A stretch of 64,000 nt of DNA from Trueperaceae bacterium (GTDB taxonomy: Bacteria; Deinococcota; Deinococci; Deinococcales; Trueperaceae). Position numbers and translations under genes: made by a program. Of the stretch, positions 1 through 8,469 are shown piece by piece. The first letter of the stretch is position 1. Each line of letters begins with the position of its first letter. A model generated the notes under the pieces. The model had not been told where the DNA came from. It searched no databases and saw nothing but the letters and a program-made list of their open reading frames with translations. The stretch covers positions 1-64,000 of the forward strand of contig DASVDQ010000014.1 in the NCBI GenBank assembly GCA_036381035.1, in the 5' to 3' direction.

Positions 1-1872
1 ATGAGCTTCGGCTCGCTGTCGGCCGAGGCGCACGAGACGCTCGCGATCGCGATGAACCGGATCGGCGGCCGTTCCGGCTCGGGCGAGGGGGGCGAGGATC
101 CGCGCCGTTACGGGACGGAGCGGAACAGCGCGGTGAAGCAGATCGCCTCCGGCCGTTTCGGCGTCACCCCCGCCTACCTCGCCTCGGCGGCCGAGCTCCA
201 GATCAAGATCGCGCAGGGATCGAAGCCGGGTGAGGGGGGCCAGGTCCCCGGCTCGAAGGTGACCGAGTACATCGCGAGGTTGCGGCACACGGTCCCGGGC
301 GTCGCCCTGATCTCGCCGCCGCCCCACCACGACATCTACTCGATCGAGGACCTGGCGCAGCTGATATACGACCTCAAGCGCGTGAACCCGGAGGCGCGGG
401 TCGCCGTGAAGCTGGTCGCCAGCACCGGCGTCGGCACCGTGGCGTCCGGCGTGGCCAAGGGCTACGCCGACACCGTGCAGGTCTCGGGCCACGACGGCGG
501 CACCGGCGCCAGCCCGCTCTCGAGCGTCAAGCACTCCGGCCTGCCGTGGGAGCTAGGCCTCATCGACGTGCAGCGGAGCCTGGTCGCCAACGACCTCAGG
601 GGGCGCGTGAGGCTGCGCGTGGACGGCGGGCTGAAGTCCGCCCGGGACGTCGTCGTGGCCGCCGCGCTCGGCGCCGAGGAGTTCGGCTTCGGCACGACGG
701 CGCTGGTGGCGCTGGGCTGCGCGATGATCCGCCAGTGCCACCTGAACACCTGCCCCGTCGGCATCGCCACCCAGGACCCGGAGCTGCGCAAGCGCTTCGC
801 CGGCGAGCCGGACCACGTGGTCAGGTTCTTCACGTTCCTCGCCGAGTCGCTGCGCCACGAGCTGGCCAGGCTCGGGCTCCGTTCGCTCGACGAGCTGGTG
901 GGGCGCTGGGACCTCGTGCGCGTGCGCGAGGGGGCCGAGACCCCGAAGGGCGTGTCCCTCGACCTGAGGCCGCTCGTGGACCCCGGCGCGCTGCCCCCGG
1001 GCAGCGCCACGCGCTGGCAGGGCCGGCGCAACGACCCGCCGCCCCCGGCCGCGCCGACCCTCGACGACGAGCTGGCCGCCGCGGTGGCCGCCTGGCTGGA
1101 GCGCGGCGCCGAGGGCGTGCTCGAGTTCGACGCGGAGGTCGACAACGGCCAGCGCACCCTCGGCGCGCGCGCCGCCGGGCTGGTCGCCAGGCGCTACGGC
1201 GACGCCGGCCCCCGGGACGGCTCGCTCGTCGCCACCTTCACCGGCGCGGCGGGCCAGAGCTTCGGCTCGTTCGCGCTGCCCGGCATGAGGCTCGTGCTGC
1301 GCGGCGAGGCGCAGGACTACGTCGGCAAGTCGCTGGCCGGCGGCGAGCTCGTGCTGCGCCCGCGCCGGCCCGGCGAGGCCGGCGTCATCGCCGGGAACAC
1401 GGTCCTCTACGGCGCCACCTCAGGCGCGCTGTTCGCGTCCGGCAGCGTCGGCGAGCGCGTCTGCGTGCGGAACTCCGGGGCGGAGGCGGTCGTGGAGGGC
1501 TGCGGCGACCACGGCTGCGAGTACATGACGGGCGGCACCGTCGTCGTCCTCGGCCCGGTGGGACGCAACTTCGCCGCCGGCATGTCGGGCGGCGAGGCGT
1601 TCGTGCTCGACGACGACGGCAGGTTCCTCGGCCGGCTCAACGACGGCTCCGTGGCGGCGCGGCGGCTCACCGGCGACGCCGCCGAGGCGCGTCTGCGCCG
1701 CCTCATCGAGCGCCACGCCTCCGCCACGGGCTCGACCGTGGCCGCGGACCTCCTCGCCGACTGGCCAGCGGCGCGGGCGCGCTTCTGGCACGTCCTGCCG
1801 CGCGCCGCGGCCGGCCTGGGGCGTCCGGAGCCCGAGGGCGCCGGCGCCGCGGTGCGACCGGAGGCCGCCTAG
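1..1872 (+). CDS. gltB: Glutamate synthase large subunit, C-terminal part (5' truncated by window edge)
   Basis: This is the C-terminal part of the ferredoxin/NADPH-type glutamate synthase large (alpha) subunit, which makes glutamate from 2-oxoglutarate and glutamine-derived ammonia. The visible 623 residues cover the FMN-binding TIM-barrel synthase domain (about 1-300) and the C-terminal GXGXG beta-helix domain (about 375-580). The 3Fe-4S cysteines are C240, C246 and C251 in GCAMIRQCHLNTCPVG, and the flavin-site stretch GHDGGTGASP is intact. Family members are about 1,500 residues, so the glutaminase half lies left of base 1. The methionine at base 1 is internal and is not a start. The frame ends at TAG 1870-1872. 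No partner gltD gene follows; the next operon is unrelated. Confidence 0.96.
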   Translation: MSFGSLSAEAHETLAIAMNRIGGRSGSGEGGEDPRRYGTERNSAVKQIASGRFGVTPAYLASAAELQIKIAQGSKPGEGGQVPGSKVTEYIARLRHTVPGVALISPPPHHDIYSIEDLAQLIYDLKRVNPEARVAVKLVASTGVGTVASGVAKGYADTVQVSGHDGGTGASPLSSVKHSGLPWELGLIDVQRSLVANDLRGRVRLRVDGGLKSARDVVVAAALGAEEFGFGTTALVALGCAMIRQCHLNTCPVGIATQDPELRKRFAGEPDHVVRFFTFLAESLRHELARLGLRSLDELVGRWDLVRVREGAETPKGVSLDLRPLVDPGALPPGSATRWQGRRNDPPPPAAPTLDDELAAAVAAWLERGAEGVLEFDAEVDNGQRTLGARAAGLVARRYGDAGPRDGSLVATFTGAAGQSFGSFALPGMRLVLRGEAQDYVGKSLAGGELVLRPRRPGEAGVIAGNTVLYGATSGALFASGSVGERVCVRNSGAEAVVEGCGDHGCEYMTGGTVVVLGPVGRNFAAGMSGGEAFVLDDDGRFLGRLNDGSVAARRLTGDAAEARLRRLIERHASATGSTVAADLLADWPAARARFWHVLPRAAAGLGRPEPEGAGAAVRPEAA

Positions 1873-2006
1873 CCGCCTACGCCAGCCCCTGGCCCGGCCG
1901 CTACCTCGCGGCCCGCCACCGCCCGGGCGTCGCCCTGCGGCTCGGTTCCGCATAGCCGCGACCTCGGCCCGCCGCCGGCTCACTGAACGCCCGGGGCGGT
2001 TGGGCC

Positions 2007-2012
2007 TATACT
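2007..2012 (+). promoter_or_regulatory. Probable -10 box of the contractile injection operon
   Basis: TATACT lies in the 206-base gap between gltB and the first CIS gene, about 66 bases before the TTG at 2079. The upstream CTGAAC at 1983-1988 is only a weak -35 match. No other good -10 is seen before the next ten tightly packed genes, so this is the likely promoter for the whole operon. Apart from this box the gap shows nothing clear. Confidence 0.5.
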
Positions 2013-2078
2013 CCGGTCCTCGCCCTTCCATCCGGCAGCGCGTCGCGCGCAGTGCTTCCGTCCCGAAGTGGAGGAGCC

Positions 2079-2810
2079 TTGACCGCCGAACGCGCCCTCG
2101 AGAGCCTCGACCAGGCAGACGCCTTCCTCGTGGCCTGGGCCGAGCGCCTCGCGGGCGACGCCGAGGTGCGCCTGGCTCCCCCGGTCGACGGCGGAGGCGC
2201 GATGGCAGTGAGCCTCCACCTGCTCGAGCTGCGGCGCAAGCCGTCGGCGCGCGGCACGCAGCCGCCGCCGCTGCGGCTCGAGGCGCGGTACCTGGTGAGC
2301 GCCCACGGGGATCCGCTGACGGCAGCCCACGCGCTGCTCGGATCCCTCGCGTTCGCCGCCCTCGCCGAGGACGCCCTCGAGTTCGACCCCGCCGTGCCGG
2401 CGGGCCTGTGGCGCGACCTCGGCGCCTCGGCTCGCGCCGGCTTCGTCGTCGGCATCGAGGTCGTCAGCCCCGCGCGGCGCCCGCGCGCGCCGCTCGTGAC
2501 GCTGCCCATCGAGCTCGTCGAGGTCCAGCTCGTCGACCTCGTGGGCCGGGTGACGACGCTCGACGAGACGCCGGTCCCCGGCGTGGTCGTGGCGACTCCG
2601 GAGTCGGGCCGCTCCGCGGTGAGCGGTCGGGACGGACGGTTCGCGCTCACGCTGGCGCGGCGGGAGGGGCGCGCGCACTTGGTGACTGTCACCGCCGACG
2701 GCGCCTCGCGGACGTTGGAGCTGGACGAGGAGCCGACCGGTCCTGCGGAGCTCGACCTCGGGGAGTTCGCCCTGCTGCTCGACTACGCGTTGGAGAAGCC
2801 GGTGGCCTGA
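2079..2810 (+). CDS. DUF4255-type tail terminator/cap protein of a contractile injection system (Pvc16-like)
   Basis: The N-terminal two thirds (about 1-170) resemble the DUF4255 family, whose members (Pvc16/Afp16) cap the distal end of the sheath-tube in extracellular contractile injection systems. The last 75 residues read as a beta-rich carboxypeptidase-regulatory-like (Ig-fold) domain, around the segment PVPGVVVATPESGRSAVSGR. The TTG at 2079 is preferred because GGAGGAG ends two bases before it and the family-like sequence begins there; an in-frame GTG at 2052 is the alternative. It is the first gene of the operon, 21 bases before the sheath gene. The assignment rests on position and general pattern more than on a diagnostic motif. 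Confidence 0.7.
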   Translation: MTAERALESLDQADAFLVAWAERLAGDAEVRLAPPVDGGGAMAVSLHLLELRRKPSARGTQPPPLRLEARYLVSAHGDPLTAAHALLGSLAFAALAEDALEFDPAVPAGLWRDLGASARAGFVVGIEVVSPARRPRAPLVTLPIELVEVQLVDLVGRVTTLDETPVPGVVVATPESGRSAVSGRDGRFALTLARREGRAHLVTVTADGASRTLELDEEPTGPAELDLGEFALLLDYALEKPVA

Positions 2811-2831
2811 GGGACGGGGACGGAGGAGGAG

Positions 2832-4079
2832 ATGGCGACCAGTTACCGGGCACCAGGCGTGTTCGTCGAGGACGTGCAGCGGGGGACGCGGCCCATCATG
2901 GCCGTGGGCACGAGCACCACGGGGTTCGTCGGCGTGGCGCCGCGCGGCGACGCGCCGCGCGGCGAGGCCTTCGAGATCACGAACTGGTCGGGGTTCGTGC
3001 AGCGCTTCGTCGCCGAGGACGTGAACGCGGTCCCGCCTGACGTCACCAGCACGCACCTGTCGACCGCCGTCCACGGGTTCTTCCTCAACGGCGGCAGCCG
3101 CTGCTACGTGGTGGCGATCGGTGCCGACGAGCCGGTCGAGGCGGGCCTGAGGGTCTTCGAGGGCATCGACGACATCGCGATCGTCGCGACGCCCGGCTAC
3201 GTCGGCACGTCGGTGTACGAGGCCGTCCGCGGGCACTGCGAGAGGCTGGGCGACAGGGTCGGCATCGTCGACCCGCCGGAGACCGTCGAGCACCTGCGCT
3301 CGCTCACCGTGGTCGGCACCGAGACGGCCCCGTCGGGCCGGCGCCGCGGCGGAGCTGAGGAGGGCGCCGACGGGGGCGAGGCGGGCTCGCCGGCCGGCGT
3401 CAGGCCCGCCGACTCGAGCTTCCTCGCCCTCTACTACCCGTGGATCCTCGTGGACGACCCCCTGGTGCAGAGGCGCACCCCCGAGACCCGCAGGTACGTG
3501 CCCCCTTCCGGGCACATCGCCGGCATCTGGTCGCGCACCGACGCCACCCACGGCGTGCACCACGCCCCGGCGAACGAGCCGGTCCGCGGCGCCCTCGGCC
3601 TCGCCCGCCTCGTCAGCCGGGCCGAGCAGGAGGAGCTCAACAGCCGCGGCATCAACTGCATCCGCTACTTCGCGCGCGAGGGGATCCTCGTGTGGGGGGC
3701 GCGGACCCTGGACGCCGAGAGCAGCGAGTTCCGCTACCTCAGCGTCAGGCGCCTCCTCAACATGATCAAGGAGTCCATCGCCAACGACACGCGCTGGATC
3801 GTGTTCAAGCCGAACGACGCCTCGCTGTGGAAGTCGATCGTGCGCGACGTCTCGGCGTTCCTCACCCTGCTGTGGCGCGACGGTGCGCTGGTGGGCAGCA
3901 AGCCGGAGGACGCCTTCTACGTCAAGTGCGACGAGGAGACGAACCCGCCCGAGGTCCGCGACGTCGGCCGCGTCGTCACCGAGATCGGGATCGCGCCGGT
4001 CAAGCCCGCCGAGTTCGTGATCTTCAGGATCAGCCAGGACCCGCAGGGCTTCACGGCCACGGCGAGGGGAGGCGTCTGA
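2832..4079 (+). CDS. Phage tail sheath-like protein of the contractile injection system
   Basis: This 415-residue protein is a contractile sheath subunit. The start YRAPGVFVEDV, followed by IMAVGTSTTGFVGVAP, is typical of sheath proteins. The C-terminal half carries the conserved core: INCIRYFAREGILVWGART, then RYLSVRRLLNMIKESI, W-VFKPND, and the end region FVIFRISQ. In the assembled particle it wraps the inner tube and shortens to drive it forward. Start ATG 2832 has a strong GGAGGAGG Shine-Dalgarno at 2822-2829. A low-complexity Gly/Glu/Ala stretch (about residues 170-195) probably forms a surface loop. Only one sheath gene is present, whereas Photorhabdus PVC and Serratia Afp loci carry three. 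Its stop overlaps the tube ATG by one base. Confidence 0.95.
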   Translation: MATSYRAPGVFVEDVQRGTRPIMAVGTSTTGFVGVAPRGDAPRGEAFEITNWSGFVQRFVAEDVNAVPPDVTSTHLSTAVHGFFLNGGSRCYVVAIGADEPVEAGLRVFEGIDDIAIVATPGYVGTSVYEAVRGHCERLGDRVGIVDPPETVEHLRSLTVVGTETAPSGRRRGGAEEGADGGEAGSPAGVRPADSSFLALYYPWILVDDPLVQRRTPETRRYVPPSGHIAGIWSRTDATHGVHHAPANEPVRGALGLARLVSRAEQEELNSRGINCIRYFAREGILVWGARTLDAESSEFRYLSVRRLLNMIKESIANDTRWIVFKPNDASLWKSIVRDVSAFLTLLWRDGALVGSKPEDAFYVKCDEETNPPEVRDVGRVVTEIGIAPVKPAEFVIFRISQDPQGFTATARGGV

Positions 4080-4510
4080 TGGCCGACCGCGTCGACCCGT
4101 ACCGGTCCTTCAACTTCAAGCTGCTCATCGACGGCGTCACCGAGGGCCACTTCACCGAGTGCACGGGCCTCGGCATGCGCGTGGAGGCGATCGCCTACCG
4201 CGAGGCCGGCAACAACGAGGCCGTCCGCAAGATCCCCGGCCGCGTCGAGTACGGCGACGTCGTGCTGCGCTACGGGCTGACGGACTCCGTGGACCTGTGG
4301 AACTGGATGCGCTCCGTGGCCACGGGGGTGGTCGTGCGCAAGAACGTCTCGGTGGTGGTCCTGGCCAGCGACGGTGCCACCGAGGCGATCAGGTGGAACC
4401 TCATCAACGCCTGGCCGGCCGAGTGGCGCGGCGCGCCCCTGCGCGCCCTCGCTCAGGAGGTGGCCATCGAGCAGATGCGCCTCGTGTGCGACGAGATGAA
4501 CAGGGCGTAG
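4079..4510 (+). CDS. Inner tube protein of the contractile injection system (T4 gp19-like)
   Basis: This 143-residue protein has the signature of tail tube proteins of eCIS and T4-like phages. It opens with DPYRSFNFKLLIDG, continues with FTECTGLGM, and contains KIPGRVEYGDVVLRYGLT and the W-N region WNLINAWPAEW. Hexamers of this family stack into the rigid tube inside the sheath. The ATG at 4079 overlaps the sheath TGA (TGATG). The ORF can be read far upstream in the same frame, but the family N-terminus fixes the start here. A single tube gene is present; several characterised eCIS loci have two or more tube paralogues. Confidence 0.94.
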   Translation: MADRVDPYRSFNFKLLIDGVTEGHFTECTGLGMRVEAIAYREAGNNEAVRKIPGRVEYGDVVLRYGLTDSVDLWNWMRSVATGVVVRKNVSVVVLASDGATEAIRWNLINAWPAEWRGAPLRALAQEVAIEQMRLVCDEMNRA

Positions 4511-4513
4511 GCG

Positions 4514-5452
4514 GTGGGACGTGGTGACGCCGTGAGGCGCGCTCTGGCCAGGGCCGCCGCGAGGTTGGCGCGACGCCTGGAGGGCGTCGCCTCCGGGCTG
4601 GGGGCCGCCGCCTCCCGCCTGGCCGACGAGAGACGAGAGCGCACCCCCAGGGAGCTGTGGCTCGAGCGCGTGGCCCAGGGCGGCGGCGCGGACTGGGAGC
4701 GGTTCCGGGCGACCCGGGTGGGCCGCGAGGCCGGCGCCGCTGCCGACCGCGAGCGGCGCCCCGAGGACGGCGGCGAGCTCGCGGCGACAGGAGCCCGGCG
4801 CGTCCATGAACGCGCCGACAGCGGTGTGGTCGCTGGCCCTGCGGCCGTCGTCGCCGGGCGACGGTCCGAGCGGGCCGCAGGGCTGCTCCGGCCGTCCTCC
4901 GCACGGAGGTCGCTAGACAGGGGGATGGCGGGCGACCCGGCCGGCGGGGCGCCGCGCCTGCGCCCGTCGAGAGCCGACGCGGAGGCTCGCTTCGCGGGAC
5001 CGGCCGCGCCCGCGCCTGGGCCCGCCCCCCACCTCCGGGACGCGCGCGTCGCCGGTCCGCCGGCGAACGCCGCCCCGGTGAGCCACGACGCACGGTCGCC
5101 GGCGACGCGGCCGCCCGAGCGGCGGTCCGTCGCGGGCGACCCCGAGGCCCTACCAGCGGCGGAGGCGGGGCCGACGTGGCCGTCGCGGACGGGCGCCACC
5201 GACCCTGGCCCGCCCGGCGCGGAGCCCGCTTCGGCGCCGGGCGGGCCGGGAGGACCAGCGCCGGGACCCGGCCGGGAGCCATGGGACGGCGAAGCCTCCG
5301 CGGGAGCCGCGACCCGCTTCCCTGACCCGGTGCGCGGCGGCGGCGAGGCGGAGGAGGCCCATGAGCTCGCGCGCCAGCTCCGCGAGCGTCTGAGGCGCGA
5401 GCGCCTGGCGCGGGAGCAGAGAGGTGACGCGTGGAGCGAGTCGCGTTCCTGA
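4514..5452 (+). CDS. Disordered Pro/Ala/Gly/Arg-rich protein of the contractile injection operon
   Basis: I do not recognise this 312-residue protein. It opens with a basic helical stretch of Arg-Ala repeats (1-35) and a segment containing TPRELWLERV (about 43-52). About 200 residues of proline-, glycine- and alanine-rich low complexity follow, and it closes with a charged helix (EEAHELARQLRERLRRERLA). It lies between tube and LysM hub, starts at GTG 4514 three bases after the tube stop, and overlaps the next gene by 22 bases, so its place in the operon is firm. In characterised eCIS loci, short linker proteins sit near this position and the tape measure is elsewhere. This protein lacks the long helical character of a tape measure. 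Function unknown. Confidence 0.6.
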   Translation: MGRGDAVRRALARAAARLARRLEGVASGLGAAASRLADERRERTPRELWLERVAQGGGADWERFRATRVGREAGAAADRERRPEDGGELAATGARRVHERADSGVVAGPAAVVAGRRSERAAGLLRPSSARRSLDRGMAGDPAGGAPRLRPSRADAEARFAGPAAPAPGPAPHLRDARVAGPPANAAPVSHDARSPATRPPERRSVAGDPEALPAAEAGPTWPSRTGATDPGPPGAEPASAPGGPGGPAPGPGREPWDGEASAGAATRFPDPVRGGGEAEEAHELARQLRERLRRERLAREQRGDAWSESRS

Positions 5453-6159
5453 TCGAGCGAACCGGCCGGCGCGTGAGCTGCCACCTGAACCCGGAGGACC
5501 TGGTGGTCAGGCGCGTGGCCGGGCTGGCGCAGCGGCGTCGCGGGGCGGGGTTCCTCGCCGGCGGCGAGGGCGACCGTCTCGGCGCGGTCACCGGCCGCGA
5601 CGACGCGCTGCTCGCCACCGGCGGCGGGCGCACGGAGCTCGACGTCTCCGTCCTCTTCGACGTCGACCTCCTCGAGCCGTCGGTGCGCCCCGCCGACGTC
5701 AGGACCCTCACCGGCCCGCTGTGGGACCTCTGCGAGAACGCGCGCCAGCCCGACGGCAGCTACGGTCCCACGCCGGCGCGCTTCATCTGGGGCAAGGCCT
5801 GGAACGTGCCGGTGGTCGTGGCCGCGGCCGCCGAGCGGCTCGAGCGTTTCACCGCCACGGGCGTGCCGCGCCGTTCGTGGCTGCGCCTGACGTTGGTGAG
5901 GACCGACCGCGGTGCCGAGGAGCCGGCGCTCGCCGGCGCCGGCGGGGTGGGGGAGGGCGACGTCGACGCGGAGGGCGTGCGGGTGCTCGAGGTCGCGTCG
6001 GGCGCGGAGGTGCCCGGCCGCCTCGACGTCGTGGCCGCCGCCTGGCTCGGCGACGCCGGCCGGTGGCGCGAGCTGGCCGAGTACAACGGCATCGACGACC
6101 CCAACGCGCTCGGGCCGGGCCAGGTCGTCCGCGTGCCGCCCCAAGGGACCCAGCGGTGA
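5431..6159 (+). CDS. LysM-containing hub/baseplate adaptor of the contractile injection system (Pvc7-like)
   Basis: This 242-residue protein has a family-typical N-terminal domain (MERVAFLIER, LDVSVLFDV, TGPLWDLCEN, PARFIWGKAW) followed by a C-terminal LysM-like module (about 196-238) with RLDVVAAAWLGD, WRELAEYNGID and the closing GQVVRVPP. In eCIS and in phages such as T4 (gp53-like proteins) this protein connects the tube to the spike/hub at the baseplate. The LysM fold there is structural and does not necessarily bind peptidoglycan. The GTG at 5431 follows a GAGAGG-type ribosome site and overlaps the previous gene. The stop overlaps the next GTG start. Confidence 0.88.
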   Translation: MERVAFLIERTGRRVSCHLNPEDLVVRRVAGLAQRRRGAGFLAGGEGDRLGAVTGRDDALLATGGGRTELDVSVLFDVDLLEPSVRPADVRTLTGPLWDLCENARQPDGSYGPTPARFIWGKAWNVPVVVAAAAERLERFTATGVPRRSWLRLTLVRTDRGAEEPALAGAGGVGEGDVDAEGVRVLEVASGAEVPGRLDVVAAAWLGDAGRWRELAEYNGIDDPNALGPGQVVRVPPQGTQR

Positions 6160-7667
6160 TCGCGAGCCGGACGCGCGTCGTCCTCACGCTCGCGGGCGCG
6201 CCGGCGCCTGAGCCAGCGTCGCGGGCGCTGACGAGCGTGACGGTGCTGCAGCGCTCCTCGCTGCCCGACCTCTGCGAGCTCACCTTCGCCGCGCCGCCCG
6301 GACCGCTGCCCCAGGCCATGGACTGGCCGCCCGGGACGCCGCTGGAGCTGCGCGTGGGCGACGAGGCCGAGCCGCTGTTCGCCGGGGACGTCGTGGCCGT
6401 GGAGTTCGCGCTCGCGGCCGGCGCCGAGCGCGCCCTGCGCCTACGGGCCCACGACCGCCTCCACCTCCTGCGGCTCCGCGACGTCGTCAGGTCGTTCGCG
6501 CAGGTCGACCCCGTCGAGGTCGCCCGCGAGCTCCTGGGCGCCGCCGGCGTGGCCGTACACGCCCACGCCGGCGGGCTGCCGCGCGAGATGGTCGTGCAGT
6601 ACCGCCAGACGGACCTCGACCTCCTCCGCTCGCTGCTCGAGGCCGAGGGCCTCTACCTCGCCGTCCGCCCCGACGGCGCGCACGTCTACGGGCCGGGCGG
6701 CTTCGGGGAGCCCGTGCCGCTGGAGGCGGGCGCGTCGCTCCTCGACGCGAGCGTGGAGGTGAGCGGGCTCACGGCCGTGGACGCCGTCGAGGCGTCCGGC
6801 TGGCAGGCGCTCGAGGGACGCCCCCTCGGCGCACGCGCCGGCGACGCCGACCCCGGCAGGGACGTGCCGGCGACCGTCGACGCCGCCGACCTCGGGGGTC
6901 CCGCGTCGCGGACGCTCAGCGGCGGCGTGGCCCAGAGCGAGGCGCACCTCGAGCGCCGCGCCAGGGCCCACCTGGGCCGCCTGCGCGGCCGCGAGGTCAC
7001 CCTCACCGGCCTGGCCCTGGGGGACTCGCGTCTGCGTCCGGGCACGCCCGTCGACGTGCGCGGCCTGCCGGCCGAGCTGAGCGGGCGCTACGTGCTCCAC
7101 GAGGTCACGCACGTCCTCGACGACGCGAAGGGCTACGTCTGTCAGCTCTCCTCGGCCCCGCCCCCGCCGCCGCCCCAGGCGGTCGGCTGGCAGGCGACGC
7201 TGGGCCGCGTCATCGACGTCGACGACCCGGGCCGGCTGGGCCGCGTGCGGGTGACGCTGCCGGCGCTGGGCACGCTCGACAGCGCCTGGCTGCAGGTGAT
7301 GGCCGCCGGCGCCGGCGCCGCCGGGGGCGCGAGCATCCTCCCCGGCGTCGGCGACACGGTGCTCGTCCTGCTCGCCCTCGAAGACCCCAGCCAGGCGGTC
7401 GTGCTCGGCGGGCTCTACGGCCCCGGCGGCGTGCCCGACCCGGGCGTGGCCGGAGGCCAGGTCAGGCGCTACACGCTCACGTCCCCGGGCGGCCAGCGCC
7501 TCGTCCTGGACGACGAGCACGGCGCCCTCGTCATCGACGACGGCAATGGGAACCGCCTGGAGCTCTCGGGCGCCGGCGCCCGCCTCACGACCGGCGCGGC
7601 GCTCGTCCTCGAGGCCAGGGGCGGCGTCCGCATCGTCGGCGAGACCGTGGACTTCGAGAGGGCCTGA
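6156..7667 (+). CDS. VgrG-like spike protein (gp27-gp5 fusion) of the contractile injection system
   Basis: This 503-residue protein forms the central spike. Residues about 1-330 are a gp27-like hub (VEVARELLGAAGV, QYRQTDLDLLRSLLEAEGLY), ending with RYVLHEVTHVLD. A gp5 OB-fold domain follows (about 340-425: VIDVDDPGRLGRVRVTLP, WLQVM, GDTVLVLL, VVLGGLYG), then a beta-helical needle (QRLVLDDEHGALVIDDGNGN). This is the classic order of Pvc8/VgrG proteins, which pierce the target envelope. GTG 6156 overlaps the previous TGA by three bases. No extra effector domain is fused at the C-terminus. Confidence 0.94.
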   Translation: MIASRTRVVLTLAGAPAPEPASRALTSVTVLQRSSLPDLCELTFAAPPGPLPQAMDWPPGTPLELRVGDEAEPLFAGDVVAVEFALAAGAERALRLRAHDRLHLLRLRDVVRSFAQVDPVEVARELLGAAGVAVHAHAGGLPREMVVQYRQTDLDLLRSLLEAEGLYLAVRPDGAHVYGPGGFGEPVPLEAGASLLDASVEVSGLTAVDAVEASGWQALEGRPLGARAGDADPGRDVPATVDAADLGGPASRTLSGGVAQSEAHLERRARAHLGRLRGREVTLTGLALGDSRLRPGTPVDVRGLPAELSGRYVLHEVTHVLDDAKGYVCQLSSAPPPPPPQAVGWQATLGRVIDVDDPGRLGRVRVTLPALGTLDSAWLQVMAAGAGAAGGASILPGVGDTVLVLLALEDPSQAVVLGGLYGPGGVPDPGVAGGQVRRYTLTSPGGQRLVLDDEHGALVIDDGNGNRLELSGAGARLTTGAALVLEARGGVRIVGETVDFERA

Positions 7668-7696
7668 TGGCGCTGCCGGGGCACAGGGGAGGGGAG

Positions 7697-8044
7697 ATGC
7701 GGCTTCTCACCGTCGACGCGCGCCTGCGCTGCGAGCACGGCGGACGCGTCGTGCTGCGCCCGCCCGAGCAGGGGTGGGTGAGGATCGCGGGCCGGCCCGT
7801 GCTCGTCGAGCGCGACCCCGAGGGGTGCGGCATCAGGGGCTGCCCCCACGCGAACCCACCCGCGGGCATCCGCCCGTGCCTGAAGACGGAGCGGGTGATG
7901 GAGGGCTACTCGGACCTGGTGCGCGTCGGCGGCAGGCGCGTCTGCCTGGAGGCCGTCACGGGCCTCACTGACGGCACCCCGCCAGGCTCGGTCGCCTACA
8001 CGGTGAGCGAGCCTGGTCAGCCCTTCGTGCGGGAGGCACCGTGA
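7697..8044 (+). CDS. Small Cys/His-rich PAAR-like spike-tip candidate
   Basis: This protein of about 115 residues starts MRLLTVDARLRCEHGG and contains a compact cysteine and histidine set: CEHGG near the start, then CGIRGCPHANPP, PCLKT and VCLEA. It ends with GLTDGTPPGSVAYTV. It lies between the VgrG-like spike and gp25, where PAAR or PAAR-like (DUF4280) tips occur in other loci, and the metal-ligand pattern suits a zinc-stabilised cone. ATG 7697 has a G-rich ribosome site (GGGGAGGGGAG) directly before it; an in-frame ATG at 7667 overlaps the spike stop and would add ten residues. The tip role is inferred from position and Cys/His content. Confidence 0.7.
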   Translation: MRLLTVDARLRCEHGGRVVLRPPEQGWVRIAGRPVLVERDPEGCGIRGCPHANPPAGIRPCLKTERVMEGYSDLVRVGGRRVCLEAVTGLTDGTPPGSVAYTVSEPGQPFVREAP

Positions 8045-8469
8045 CGGCGCCGCCCAGCAACGCCTGGCGCTTCCGGCACCCCGACCTCGAGCCGGGCGAG
8101 GGGGCCGGCCTCGGGCTGACGCCCGCCGGCGGCGTCGCGATGATCGGCGGCGACGCCTCCGTCCGCCAGGCCGTGATCCTGCTGCTCTCGACGACGCCCG
8201 GCGAGCGCGTGATGCGCCCGACGTACGGCTGCTCGCTCCACCACCTCGCGTTCGCTCCCAACGACCCCACCACGGCGGGTCTGGCGATCCACGCCGTGCG
8301 CCAGGCCCTGGAGCGCTGGGAGCCGCGCATCGTCATCGAGCGCCTCGACGCCGGTCCGCACCCGGAGCGGCCGGAGCGCCTAGAGGTCGAGCTGGTCTAC
8401 CGCGTCGTGGCGACGCGCGGGCGCGACGAGCTGAGGTTCGCGCTCGACCTGGAGACGGGGGGCGCGTGA
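8041..8469 (+). CDS. Baseplate wedge protein, gp25/GPW family
   Basis: This 142-residue protein matches the GPW/gp25 family of baseplate wedge components, which nucleate sheath polymerisation. Visible family features are VRQAVILLLSTTPGERVMRPTYGC (split here by position: residues about 40-63), then LHHLAFAPNDPTT, a helix ending ALERWEPRI, and the final beta strands LEVELVYRVV. The key P-GE-R-P-G motif region is intact. The GTG start at 8041 overlaps the previous stop, and its own stop overlaps the next start. Confidence 0.93.
   Translation: MTAPPSNAWRFRHPDLEPGEGAGLGLTPAGGVAMIGGDASVRQAVILLLSTTPGERVMRPTYGCSLHHLAFAPNDPTTAGLAIHAVRQALERWEPRIVIERLDAGPHPERPERLEVELVYRVVATRGRDELRFALDLETGGA

Noticed and set aside
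4453-6144. A long minus-strand frame opposite the disordered CIS protein and LysM gene.
   Set aside because: The LysM protein on the plus strand is well supported, and the plus-strand frames form an overlapping operon. The minus-strand translation has no domain and is explained by third-position GC.
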